From NCBI GenBank assembly GCA_949825045.1, contig OX463816.1, positions 16,053,579-16,117,578 on the forward strand: 64,000 nt of DNA, given 5' to 3'. This DNA is from Argyresthia goedartella (lineage: Eukaryota; Arthropoda; Insecta; Lepidoptera; Argyresthiidae). The position numbers and the translations under genes are program-made. Under the pieces are notes generated by a model. It saw only the letters and a list, made by a program, of their open reading frames with translations, searched no databases and was not told the DNA's origin. Positions within the stretch are counted from its first letter, which is position 1; every line of letters starts with the position of its first letter. Positions 45,302 through 56,369 of the stretch are shown one piece after another.

Positions 45302-45450
45302 TGTACTTAAGTTTATGTTTTAAGTATTTTTTGTTGTTCTTACTAACATTTGTTGTTCAACCTAACATGAAGGATAAAGGGGGCTTCGCTTCGCTCACCC
45401 CCTTTACCCTTCACCTAAGCTGCCGCAGTATTTTGCCCTGATATTTTTTG
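45302..45450. repeat. Second copy (inverted) of the central part of the 10157-10453 MITE
   Basis: On the reverse strand it matches 10222-10345: CAGCTTAGGTGAAGGGTAAA, then the GGGGGTGAGCGAAGCGAAG core, then AGGTTGAAC and AACAACAAAAAATACTTAAA. The outer inverted ends of the first copy are not evident here. Confidence 0.65.
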
Positions 45451-45841
45451 CAACTTTTGGTGTTCATTTATCCATTTTGGGTAGGAAAAAAATATTTTAG
45501 TGATCATTATATTTGTTGCCATTATCAATTACTATTTGTATTCTATCGGGTGTGTGAGTGTTGCGGTGAGTATATTTGTTTATGTTTTGTTTTTTCAATG
45601 GGCTTTCAGGAGGATATTATATTAGGTAGATTTCGAGGTTGAGTATAGTGGGTAGCAGTGTAGTGTTGTTAAGATCTGCTTCTGATGATATTAACATATG
45701 AGGCGCATTTATGGCCCTCCTCACAAAAATGCGGCAGTATTTTGTCCAGACGAAATTATAGTCAGAGTTGCTAGCATTAGTTTAACATGAGCTGAAAAGT
45801 TATTTTGTTTTTAACTGTTAGGTGTCTCTACTCCTAACTTA

Positions 45842-46260
45842 ACTTCTGCCAAGTTGCGCAGTGTCCGGGTCGTGATGTGTACGAGCTGCCGCATAAAGCG
45901 CGTCCTTGGTGTTCCGTTGTCTTAAGCGGATGACGAGGACGAGCGGATTGCCGGCTACTGCACGTAGAGGCTGCACTCGACGCAGGAACTCGACGTCGTC
46001 AGGTCCCAGCTCAACTCCTACCCGTATCGTGACTCTTTTATCAACCCGTGGGTTGATTCTTTGACCGACCCGTGGGTTGAGTCGCCTTCAACTTCTGGTA
46101 CACCTACTATTTCGAGGTTCTGCAGGCGGGCCCATTGTTAATTCTGTTGTCCGCCCGGAGACTTTTATTCTCTTTGTCCTTTTTGACAATAGATTTATTG
46201 ATAATATCTATGCTTGTTTCCGCCTTTTCCAATCTCTCCTCGAAATTGAATTAATTAGCT
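45842..46260 (-). pseudogene. LINE ORF1 remnant with RRM-like motif
   Basis: Minus-strand frames read IINKSIVKKDKENKSLRADN (coiled coil), then LQNLEIVGVPEVEGD, then ELGPDDVEFLRRVQPLRAVA and LVLVIRLRQRNTKDALYAAA. The LE..GVPE...E...V........V......RV.......P.V.V.L.....R...L.AA pattern is the central RNA-binding module of many insect LINE ORF1 proteins. Two copies of an ACCCGTGGGTTGA motif near 46047-46081 break the middle. No ORF2 follows. Confidence 0.65.
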
Positions 46261-46466
46261 TAGGAAATATCATCGTATGAACAGAGCGTGTTGAAGTTTT
46301 AGTGTATCTTAGATATTTCTTGCCGCATAGTAGTAATCTCAGTACGAACACAGATTAATAAAAAATTGTACGAATAAGAGACATTTCTGTTAGTAGTTGT
46401 TGAAAAATTTGTAACGAGGATAAATAAACTCAGGATCGCCTTAGCGCTTTCTTTGCTCTTTACTTA

Positions 46467-46950
46467 TAGGGTTCCGTAGCCGAAGGGTGCCAAACGGGAC
46501 CCTATTATTTAGACTCCACTGCCCGTCAGTCTGTCTGTCCGTTTGTGACTAGCCTGTATCTGATGAACCATGATAGTAAGACAGTAGAAGATTTCACAGA
46601 TGATATAATTATATTGCCGCTAATATAATAAATACTAAAAAACAGAATACAGAAATACAGAAAGAAAACACAATACAGAATACAGAAAAACAGAAAAAAA
46701 ACAGAATATATAACAAAAGTGACTTTTTTGCTCGTTTTTGTTCGATATTGATAACGGCAATAGGTAGTCGCTTGAAATATTCACAGAATATTTAGTTATA
46801 TATTCACTTTAAAATTAATAAGTAAATTAAAATAAAACAAATAATTAAGGGGCCTCCCATAAAACAGACATGATTCTTTTGACATTTTTATAGATAATGT
46901 TATGGAACCCTTCGTGCGCGAGTCCAACTCGTACTTGGCCGGATTTTTAT
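46467..46950 (+). repeat. Dispersed repeat beginning TAGGGTTCCGTA
   Basis: It starts TAGGGTTCCGTAGCCGAAGG and continues with ACGGGACCCTATTATT and GTCTGTCTGTCCG. It closes with GAACCCTTCGTGCGCGAGTC and ACTCGTACTTGGCCGG. The same start and end, inverted, occur at 55362-55743. From memory this resembles a very common lepidopteran interspersed repeat; I do not name the family. No protein is encoded. Confidence 0.75.
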
Positions 46951-47450
46951 TTTTACTTATTGTATTACTGACTGTTTCAGTTTTAGCCATGGGCAGTAAA
47001 AAGTCCAGTTTTACGGATTTTGGACAACAATTTTTTAAAAGAACATGCAATTTACCCACGTGGTTCACAATGTGTATATTGATCACAATCGATATACACA
47101 AGTGCACTGATAGGTTAGACCTTGGCAATTAGGCCAATTAGAGTGAATATAGTGTAAGCTTGTAGGTAATTCTAGAGACATAATAGGTACTCACTTCACA
47201 GCTGATCAGCACTTGCTTATTGTTAGATAATTAAGTATAACTTTCATTAGATCAGGACATTTATACTGTTAACCTATTCTTACTTGTAATAAGTTAATTG
47301 AAACTTGATTGACTTTGACGTAGAATAGCTATATAGGGAATTAGGAACTATCATATTAGTACAACAGCTACTAACTGCAAGTCTTTATAGCTTCTGTTTT
47401 ATTTTATTTTTGTTCGGAGCACCCATTTTTTTTTTATTTTATTTCCAGGC
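46951..47450. other. No gene recognised; possible 5' UTR of the following LINE
   Basis: AT-rich. The last 60 bases are T-rich and end TTTATTTCCAGGC just before ORF1. Confidence 0.35.
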
Positions 47451-48855
47451 ATGGCATCCAACATTACTACGCGGAGAATGCATGCAGAGCAGTGTATTTC
47501 TAAACTGCAGCAACAACTAACTGAAGCAGAGGAGTTAAACCAAAAGCTATTGGAAGAGCGCAATGAAAATGACTTTGAGATAAAAAGCTTGAGAGCCAAG
47601 AACTCACAGCTTAGAGATAGTGTGTCTACTTTGCGAGAAACACACGAGGAGTCGCAAAAAGAGATTCAAATATTGTAAAAACTAGTAGAATCTTTTGACA
47701 CCCTGCTCACTGCACCTTGCTTCTGCTTGTGACCGCAGTAAATTCCTCCAATACCAACTCAATGAGGCAAACTTGAAGTTGACTGATATGTGCATTGAAA
47801 AAGACTACAACGAATCTCGCCTCATTACCTCTATCCAACAAGAACTAGAAGTAGCCAACCTAAGCACTATTGTTCAAGCCATGCAGATAAGCAGCAGAAA
47901 AATTGAAAAATATTCGAAATTAAATAAATTCATGAAGAAAACTAGAGGTAATGTAAAACTACTAAAATTAGCCTTGAAACGGCAATCAAACAGAATATTA
48001 AGAATCTCCTTAATGCAAGAGCTCCGAGGAAAAATTGTAGGTTTACAGTCGGACCTTCAAGATGCCCGAGTAGAAATCCAGTATCTACATGACCTCCTAG
48101 CAAATACACTACAATGTTATGCCAAAGAACAGAGTGAGTTAGCAGAAATCAGAGTCGCGACGTCTGAGTTAGTTCAGCTACAACGCCAGAATGCGGAATT
48201 GGTGGGCATTCTAATTGAGAACGAGGAGAATAAGACCAGCAAGGAGGACGAGCCCACATCACTAACTTTGGTCTCGACCCCCCTCAACAAGAGTGTTGCA
48301 GCGTCCACCGCTGCCCCGACCAAAAAACAGCATCGCCGTCGACGACGAGGAGTCACCTTGCAGCTCAACAGCGCAAGCGCCGCACCGCTTGCTGTCCCTG
48401 CTGAGGTGTGTATCATGCCGCACGCTACCCCGAGGGCCACGCCGTTCGCCGTTGCGTACGTTGCGACGCTCGCTGCCGCGAATGCCGCGCCACCCACCGC
48501 CACGTGCACCGCACCACACTCCAACACGTGTGTCCCGCCACTAACCTCCACTCGTGTACCGCCAGCTACCAAAATATGTGCTCAGAGAAAAACTCTTTTG
48601 TGCTCCGACAAAGTAGGTGCAGGATTTGGGCCTCTATTACATTACCGGCTTAACCAAAAAGTAACGAACATTTGCTGTCCAAATAGTTCATTTGTAGATC
48701 TTGTGAAGATAATTAGTCGCGGTAACTATGATGAGTACAGCACTATTGTAATTATGGTGGGAAATCATTCAAACATTTTTCGGAATGATTTGATTAAAGG
48801 TGTTGAAACACTTCTAGACTTATATAGTAGGATGAAATGCAAATTTATACTATGA
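47451..48855 (+). pseudogene. LINE ORF1: long coiled-coil protein with Arg/Ala-Pro-Thr-rich linker and hydrolase-like end
   Basis: ATG at 47451 (MASNITTRRMHAEQCISKLQ) opens a coiled coil that stops at 47676. A second frame (47695-48855) continues with coiled coil (LQSDLQDARVEIQYLHDLLA), then a basic run KKQHRRRRRG. An Ala/Pro/Thr-rich, GC-rich stretch follows at about 48370-48590. It ends with KTLLCSDKVGAGFGPLL and STIVIMVGNHSNIF. The last two blocks suggest a decayed SGNH-like hydrolase fold (inference). Basic patch plus coiled coil fit RNA binding and trimerisation of ORF1 proteins. Confidence 0.7.
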
Positions 48856-48909
48856 AATTTTCCATATGCCTGTATTTTGACAGAACTACAGAACAAATCT
48901 GTGCATTGA

Positions 48910-49707
48910 ATGAATATTCATTTATTTAATTTAACGTGTCATAACAGCGATGCTATTTTATATTTTGACATGAATAATTTTATTCATAACTTTACTCTGA
49001 CACAGGATGCATTGTACCTGTCTTACAAATATAAAAAATTAGTAGCTACATTGTTAGCTTATAATATATGCGACGCAGCTATAGTTGGTTTAACTAAGTT
49101 CAACTTGACATCAGCTTCTGTTAAGAGTAATATGACATGCACCCCTATTAGGAAATCACCTGTTAATCATATTTTGCATGTAACATTGGAATCTGTTCCA
49201 AGTAATTTTAAATTAGTTCATAAGACAATAGAGGGTATCTCTACCATACAAGAGCCACTAAATATGTCAAAATGTAAGCCCCAGTTAAATATTACCCGTC
49301 AAAACAGCCAGGGGTTACCTGGAAAAGAACTTGTATTAGAATTATTCCTAAAAAGTTCTGACATTGATATTATTTGTGTTACAGAACACTGGTTCAAGGA
49401 AAATATGATGTTTTTTAACATAAATAATTACAAAATTGTCAGTTGTTACAATATAAATACTGTTGATAGAGGCTTAGTGAAAAATAATATTAAGGTGAAA
49501 GAACGAAAAGATATTCTTGCACTTACTGTTGAAAGACAAATAGAGGTATCCTGTGTTGAGCTAGATAGTCATATTATTGTTTGTGTCTACAGGCCGCTGA
49601 AGGATGAAAAGGCCATGGCAATTTCGAAATATTTGAGAAAATTATGGAGGAAGCCCTCACTAAACTATGTAATAACAGAAAGAGTTATTTATTTGTGGCG
49701 ATCTTAA
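48910..49707 (+). pseudogene. LINE ORF1 C-terminus running into ORF2 endonuclease N-terminus
   Basis: Residues 1-60 (MNIHLFNLTCHNSDAILYF and NFIHNFTLTQDALYLSYK) are the conserved ORF1 end, also present at 24643-24882. From about residue 120 it reads QNSQGLPGKELVLELFL, CVTEHWFKENM and CVELDSHIIVCVYRP, the first half of the APE endonuclease. The RGGSL block is shortened to RGLVKNN. The following GDFN block is frameshifted (near 49690, GDLNVDF). No catalytic enzyme is possible. Confidence 0.7.
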
Positions 49708-49732
49708 TGTAGATTTTCTTGTAGGAACAACA

Positions 49733-52000
49733 ATGAAACAACGATTAATAACTTTATTCAAATCGTTTAATTTATGTCATGTATTTTTAGAGCCGACTAT
49801 ATTTACACTTACCAGCCAAACTTGCTTAGATAACGTTTTTTGTGACTGTGCATTCACAAGTAAAAGTGTAATTAACTGCTTACAACCGATCACAGTGTTC
49901 AAACAGTTTCATTCCCAATTGGTATGAAGGATAAGACTGGTCCATCATTTTATAGGCCTATTACATCCCATAGACTAGAGACATATACGAAAAACTTTGA
50001 TATTAATTTGCCAGTACCGGATTTTAATGAACAGAACCCAAACAAAATCTACTCAGACTTCTTTAACATTATTCAGATAGAATTCAATAAAGTTTTTAAA
50101 TTAAAGAAAGTCAGTGACTACAACGGTCAATCTTAATTTAATCACGGGGCAACGTTTGGAATTCGTAAAAGATAGACCTATCTTGTATGACCTTTATGAA
50201 CAAAAAACCTATAACTTTCATTGAAAATTTCATGACTATGCTAAAAAACATTCCAAAACTTTCAAGTTGGTGAAACTGGCAAAGTTATACCAAGGGACGA
50301 TGATTTCTGCCTAAAGATAGGTGATGATGTTGTCAAATCCAGCGCTGATGTTGCTCGAGCTTTTGAAACATTCTTCACCAATGTACCCTTACTCACAATA
50401 GATCATCTAAATTCTTCTCCATATGAAGCAGTGACTTTATTGAAAAATAACTCTAGCGTCAATAAGGTATATTTAAAATTTCATCGTGTCAAAACGTTTA
50501 GATTACTTAACTTAAAAAATACTGAAGACCTGTGGGGTATATCAGTCAAATTCATTGGTTCAGTGATTCTAGTTATAGCCCCACACTTAGCTTATATATT
50601 CAATAAATGTGTTGACGATGGGGCTTTCCCAGACCTCATGAAACACAGTAAACTGATACCTCTGTTCAAGTCGGGAGATAAGGGTGATCCTTCAAATTTC
50701 AGACCAATATCTGTTCTTCCAACACTAAGTAAAATATTTGAAAAGATTATACTCAATCAAATGCTCTCATACTTCAACCGTACAAAACAACTCAACGCCA
50801 AACAATACGGTTTCACTAGGGGTACATCGACTACGCATGCAGATATTACTCTTATATCTCATATTTATTCTGCATAGGAGGCCGCACAGGATGCTATCGG
50901 AGTTTTTTGCGACCTGTCGAAGGCTTTTGATTGTGTTGATCATAATACGCTATTAATTAAATTAAATTATTACGGAGTTACAAATAAAGCGTTGGATCTA
51001 CTAAGATACCATACCTAAGCAATATAATTCAAAAGGCAGAAGTTAACGGCGTTAAATCTGATGGATCATGTGATAAAATTGGCGTTCCACAAGGCCCTTT
51101 CTTATTCCTGGTATATATTAACGATCTGCCTTTCATGGTGGAGAAATTAACTGACATAGTGTTGTTTGCTGATGATACTTCAATTGTCTCCAAAACCAAA
51201 AGAAAAAAAGGAGATTTTGTTGATGTTAATGGTGTATTGTCTTTAATCTTGAATTGGTTCTCAGTTAATAATTTATTGTTAAACTCTGGTAAAACCAAGT
51301 GTATCAAATTCTCACTTCCAAATGTCAGGCAAGTTGAGACCAGTTTAGTGTTAGACAACAGTACGTTAGAATTAGTAAATGATACGAAGTTTCTTGAAAT
51401 AACCATTGATAGCAAATTACAGTGGGAACCCCACATAGATAAATTAGTTGGTATATTAAGTTTTGCGGCTAACGCTGTTAGGAACATGAGACAAAGCACG
51501 GATGTGGCTACATCTAGGCTAGTATATTTTAGTTACTTTCATAGTGTGATGTCCTATGGTATCTTGTTGTGGGGGAAAGCAGCGGATATTCAAACTATTT
51601 TTATTTTACAGAAATGAGCTATTCGAGCAATTTATAATTTAAAACGAACAGACTCCTTAAGAGAGATTTTTAAAGAAATTGACATACTAACTGTAGCTGG
51701 TCAATTTATTTTCGAAAATATAATGTATATACGCAAGAACCTTACAAAATTTCCCACACTTAGCGATAGCTGTAATGTTAACCTAACAAATAATCACAAA
51801 CTATGTGCGCCCCGATTTAGACTCGCGAAGGTTAGCAATTCTTTCAAGGGTCAGTGCATTCTCTACGATAATAAGATACCTCTAAAGATTTTGAAATTGC
51901 CATTTGAGCAATTTAAAAAGCATGTTAAAGCGACTTTGTCTAAAAAGGACTGTATGGGGTTAATCTGGCTCAACACAGACCTTACTGTTAATAATTTTGT
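49733..52000 (+). pseudogene. LINE ORF2: endonuclease end, linker and reverse transcriptase (fragmented)
   Basis: Consecutive pieces read LEPTIFTLTSQTCLDNVF and GPSFYRPITSHRLETYTKNF, then after a deletion FRPISVLPTLSKIFEKIIL and YGFTRGTSTTHADI. The RT continues as VFCDLSKAFDCVDHNTL, GVPQGPFLFLVYINDLP and LFADDTSIVS, then YFSYFHSVMSYGILLWG, with the last part at 51723-51960. Motif B has lost three residues relative to PQGSILGPFLF. Stops occur near 50136, 50875, 51016 and 51615. It is the same protein as that at 21700-24568, but far more decayed. Confidence 0.8.
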
Positions 52001-52097
52001 AAATATTTATTCCTGCTTTTTAATAATCATAACATTTTTTTTTCATATTTGTACTGGTTAAGCACAACCTATTTTTAAAAGAGATCTAAAAATAAAT

Positions 52098-52131
52098 CTG
52101 TGGGAGTTTCTACGCCTTTCATCTCCCACAG
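52098..52131 (+). other. LINE 3' UTR stem-loop
   Basis: CTGTGGGAG (52098-52106) pairs with CTCCCACAG (52123-52131); the loop begins TTTCTACGCC. Confidence 0.65.
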
Positions 52132-52156
52132 TGGTCCAATGTAGAGAAGGGGCAAA

Positions 52157-53840
52157 CAATCGTCGGTCGTTTTCATTCGACCGGGAAAAATCTGATAACA
52201 TCATTGTGAAGGTTCACCTACAGAACGCTTTTAATTCGGTTGAGCGTGACGTCATGTTGTGTAAGGTCAATGAATCGGTTCCGACCCTATATCCGTTTCT
52301 CTACCAATGTTACTCGGGTGTAAGTAACTTATTCTTTGGCCAAAACCTGGTGGAGTCTCGGGTGGGCGCGCAACAGGGTGATCCCTTAGGACCACTGTTG
52401 TTTAGCTTAGCGATCCACGACGTTGTACAATCAGTGAACACCCCTTTGAATATTTGGTACCTGGATGATGGCACCATCGGGGGACCTCCCGAGGTAGTCG
52501 TGGACGCGTTGAATTATCAGTGGTCTGGGGGAGTTGGGCCTTCACCTCAACTCAGAAAAATGCGAGTTATTCGCTTGCTCTGGGAATCTGGCCCAAGATT
52601 CCAGGGCGGAGTTGGATATTTTGATGCCAGGGGTGAAGGTCCTAGATAAAACAAGTTTTACTCTATTGGGCGCGCCCATTTTTCCGGATCGGAAGGTGTG
52701 CCGGGGGTTTTAGGGGGTAAGTTAAAATCCTTGGTTGGGACAAAACCACACCTTAAGGAGCTTTCCGCTCATGTGTCTCTAACAATTCTACGGAGTTGTC
52801 TGTCCCTGCCAAGGCTAACATACACTTTGCGAACCGCTCCGGTTTGGCTGTGTAGGGGGGAGGCAGAATCTTATGATGACGAATTGATGAGTCTGTTGGA
52901 GATGATTTTGAATGTGAAAAGGTCTCCCTCCCAATGGGATCAAGCGGCCCATCCAATACGGTTTGGTGGTCTCGGCGTTCATCGCCTACAGGACTACAGT
53001 CTCCCAGCCGGAGTCAGGTGCTTGGCTGCATGCGTTGCCGTCTCCGCATTTAGGAACCCTTTTGGACGACAACTCTCCGTGCTTCGTCTGGGTTGCGATA
53101 TCTGCGAACCGCACCACTGTGTTTGCGGCGCGTCGGTAGATTCGCGGGGGCGTCATGGGCTACACTGTGCCAGAAGTGCAGGGAGACTCTCTCGCCACCA
53201 CTCGATCAGTGGTCGTCTCTGCTGACATTCGATCAGTTCTTGAACCACCGGGTTTGAGTCGCAGTGACGGGAAGCGTCCGGACGCTCTCACCTTAATACC
53301 GTGGGAGAGAGGTCGTTGCCTATTGTGGGATGCTACTTGTGTGTGCATGTTCGCGGCATCCCACATTGGCTCCACCATGGCGACACCCGGGGCTGCAGCG
53401 GAGTCGGCGGCACGGCAGAAATGCCTAAAATACGCACAGCTGATGGGGAGCTACCTGTTTGTTCCCTTGGCCGTCGAGACCACTGGTATTTGGGGTGCTC
53501 AGGGCAGGATATTTGTTAAGGACATTGGGCGACGCCTGAGGGACCGAGGTTTTGACAATCGTTCCGGAGCGTTCCTGATCCAAAGGATCTCACTCGCCGT
53601 GCAGCGCGGTAATGCTGCCAGCGTGATGGATACCTTTGGGTCGGGCATGTCCTGGGGCGGTTTATTTGTTAAGTATTGTGTTTTTTTATTGTATTCAGGT
53701 TTTCGGCGTGTCTAGTCTTAAATTATTAGTTAATTAGATTATTTTAATTGACGATGCACTTTGCGGATTATTTATTTTATTTCGCTACTACGTTTATTGT
53801 TAATTAGGTTCAGCTTGGTTAATAAACATTATATTTATAT
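52157..53840 (+). mobile_element. 5'-truncated non-LTR element with RT and restriction-like endonuclease, nested in the LINE 3' UTR
   Basis: The host 3' UTR, known intact at 21439-21567, is interrupted exactly here: host sequence stops after GGGGCAAA and resumes GCAAAAAATGACG, with GCAAA (52152-52156 and 53841-53845) duplicated. The insert starts abruptly inside an RT domain and ends in an AT-rich tail (ATTATATTTATAT). This is what 5'-truncated target-primed insertion produces. It is GC-richer than its host and belongs to a quite different RT lineage. Confidence 0.85.
52160..53715 (+). pseudogene. RT / zinc motif / restriction-like endonuclease polyprotein fragment
   Basis: Frames 52160-52540, about 52540-52700, 52698-53225 and 53155-53715 join with shifts. 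Motif A reads VKVHLQNAFNSV, with His where the catalytic Asp is expected. Motif B is VGAQQGDPLGPLLFSLAI and motif C is IWYLDDGTIGGP, followed by LHLNSEKCELF. Near the end, CVCGASVDSRGRHGLHC is a Cys-Cys-His-Cys zinc motif. KRPDALTLIPW and LLWDATC resemble the PD-(D/E)XK pattern of restriction-like LINE endonucleases. A YLDD rather than FADD box and this C-terminus set it apart from the CR1 group. Clade not identified. Confidence 0.7.
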
Positions 53841-53906
53841 GCAAAAAATGACGTTTGCTAAGTATATGTAAATATCTACAGTAATAAAGTACTTTGACCT
53901 TGACTT

Positions 53907-55361
53907 TGAATGGAAAATCAATTTTGAAGACTTTCTTTTTGGCATCTAAATGTGGGTATTTTGGGAAAATATTCAGTCTCTTGTGGTAATATATTTTTAT
54001 GTACCGATAAAAACGCAGTATTCGCATTGTAAATGTAAAGTAGTCCTAAAATAACTTTCAGAGCAAACCTTCCCCTAACGCCACCTGCGGAACTAAACGT
54101 AGCTAGAAGAATGGCTTTGTCACTTCTTTTAAGAGCGAGGGCTGAGTTGCGATGTGTGAAATCAAAACATCAATTTGTTTCAAGGGCCGGGCGTGGGTTC
54201 AGGGTTTTACCACACACAAGTTGGTAATACCTTTCTTGGCAACTTTAACATGAAGTTCCTAATAAACGACGTTCGTCCAGAAAATTTTGAAATAATGTTA
54301 ACCTGTAAAAATACTGATGTATTAATTTTTTTCAGATAGATTCATGTATTTTTTACACTTAACAGCAAATGAATTGAGAAATATCTTTGGGATATAATCG
54401 ATATGTGAGATTTATAATCGTTTATGATTTCGAAGATTTTGAACAACTGTCATGTCTTCTTTGAGATAAATGCAATCTATGTGTACTTGTTATCGGTACG
54501 GTATGGATGACATGATACAGGTCTGCTGAGTTTATATTTGTAGTAATCTTTTTAAGTTTTCGGAAAAAGCAAGAGACGAGTTTAATCTGAGAGTGGGGGG
54601 AAGCTTTTGCCACGCAGGAAGCTATAAAAAAGGAAGTAAGACTGAAATACTAAGATTATATCATAAAGTGGAGACAAAACTTTAGAAACGCAATCTCAAT
54701 ACAATATAAGATGATTGGAAGCCATACATTCTTGATAGTTTTTGGATTTTTTTTGTCGATTTCTCCCTGATGGATCCCGGAATGTTTAAAATGTCGAACT
54801 TTGTTCATATTATATCCTTTTTACATTCATAGCTTCTGCTTTCCAGCCGCTTTTTAGGGTTATGTACCTTAAAAAGGAAAAACGGAACAATTATAGGATC
54901 ACTCGTGTGTCTATCCTAGGCGTGTCAAAGAATATTAAACGACCGGTCGGGTCTGTACCAGCCCTGTGACATTTTATACAGACTTCTCCCCTAATAACAC
55001 AGCGTCATGCCCTTTCCCATACATGGGTGTCGACTGTACTAAAACACAATCCCCAATCCTCAGGCCATGATGACAGGGAGCGTGTCAGTGTGTTACGCGC
55101 CGCCGCCGCCAGAGGGTACCGCTTGGTCATGTAAGGCAGCGACACGTGGCTGAGGCTGTTTTCGGGAATGTGGGCCGTAGTTAAAAATTGTGAAACTTAT
55201 CTATTTATATCACCCAAACACGAACGTATTATGTAAATCATTTTGATTTGGCGCAATTTTAGGGGGAAAATCAGGAAATTTTAATGCTAATAATGTTAAA
55301 CTGAGTCTCGTGTGATATGTCAAATTAAAGTTTTAGTTGTGATGATTTAAAAAAAATAACA
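53907..55361. other. No gene recognised
   Basis: AT-rich, no supported frames or element ends. Confidence 0.4.
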
Positions 55362-55743
55362 AAAAACGGTAAAGTGCGAGTCTTACTCGCTCATGAAGGG
55401 TTCTGTACCACCGTAAAATGGTAGAGATGATGTGTATTTAATAGTTTGGATTTGACATAGCAAAATGTTGTAAACAAAGTTATTGGTGCGGTTACTTTCA
55501 CACTCCTACACGTAATCAGGTGCATTCATAAGTTAGTATGCGGTATTGAAATAATTGTTGTGTAGGAGCCACTTAATTTTTTTTAGTATTCGTTGTTATG
55601 GCGGCAACAGAAATACATCGTCTGTGAAAATTTCATCTGTCTACCTATCATAAGACACATACTGGTGACAGACGGACGGACGGGCGGACAGCGGAGGCTT
55701 AGTAATAGTGTCCCGTTTGGTACCCTCCGGGTACGGAACCCTA
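55362..55743 (-). repeat. Dispersed repeat beginning TAGGGTTCCGTA, minus strand
   Basis: On the minus strand it begins TAGGGTTCCGTACCCGGAGG and ends with CGAGTAAGACTCGCACTTTA before an A/T tail. This matches the plus-strand copy at 46467-46950, with a shorter middle and lower similarity. Non-coding. Confidence 0.7.
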
Positions 55744-56225
55744 AAAAATCATAGCCCCCCCTTATCACCGAAACTTTTTGAATTCCAGCGAGGTGCACAG
55801 ACAGAGTAACCGTGTATACGTATGTCATTATCATCAAAAACCCTTATTGGATTTCTACTCATGTGAGAGAAGCGAGACCGTGTGTAGAGCGTAAAATGAA
55901 AAATCCAATATCCTATCAAATATTTCTATCTAGTGATAAACTGGGCTGGCGTCGTCGCTAAAATTTGCAATTTTTCATCGCGCAAAATCTATCCTTATGT
56001 GTTTTGCCTTGAGTAAAGTCTTGGTTTTGTAACTGAAAGATAGGAAATTTCTTTTAAAAATTCAAAGAAGAAGGACTCATTTATTTTTATTTTATTACTT
56101 GAACGAAAATTTAAAAATAGATCAAAATAAGTGACAACATTTTCAAAAAAATAACGGTAAGTGGGTAAATCGACATAAAAAGTCCGAGAAATGCGTAATT
56201 ATGTGACTGGTGTGACCGGTGTTCC
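55744..56225. other. No gene recognised
   Basis: AT-rich, between the dispersed repeat and the TG microsatellite. Confidence 0.4.
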
Positions 56226-56257
<32 letters not shown>

Positions 56258-56280
56258 TGTGTGTGTGTGTGCGTGTGTGC

Positions 56281-56315
<35 letters not shown>
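56226..56315. repeat. (TG)n microsatellite, about 90 bp
   Basis: Nearly uninterrupted TG repeats with a few GC and AT variants. Confidence 0.95.
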
Positions 56316-56317
<2 letters not shown>

Positions 56318-56369
56318 CATAGATTTAATTTTTATATTTCATAATTTTAATCAACATAATTTTATTACA

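Larger units (their letters stand above)
47400..53906 (+). mobile_element. CR1/L2-type LINE, plus strand, with a nested insertion in its 3' UTR
   Basis: ORF1 is at 47451-49250 and ORF2 at about 49264-52000. The 3' UTR carries the family stem-loop (52098-52131). A foreign element occupies 52157-53840, and the 3' UTR resumes at 53841 with AAAATGACGTTTGCTAAG. The microsatellite-like end is near 53891-53906. ORF2 and UTR are close to the minus-strand copy at 21439-25040, but this copy has lost the endonuclease GDFN block, about 130 bp of linker and part of the RT, with many stops. Confidence 0.87.

Noticed and set aside
48174..48572. 132-codon minus-strand frame rich in Gly/Ala/Val
   Set aside because: It is the reverse shadow of the GC-rich linker of LINE ORF1 on the plus strand.
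56111..56320. His/Thr-repeat minus-strand frame
   Set aside because: It is the translation of the TG microsatellite.
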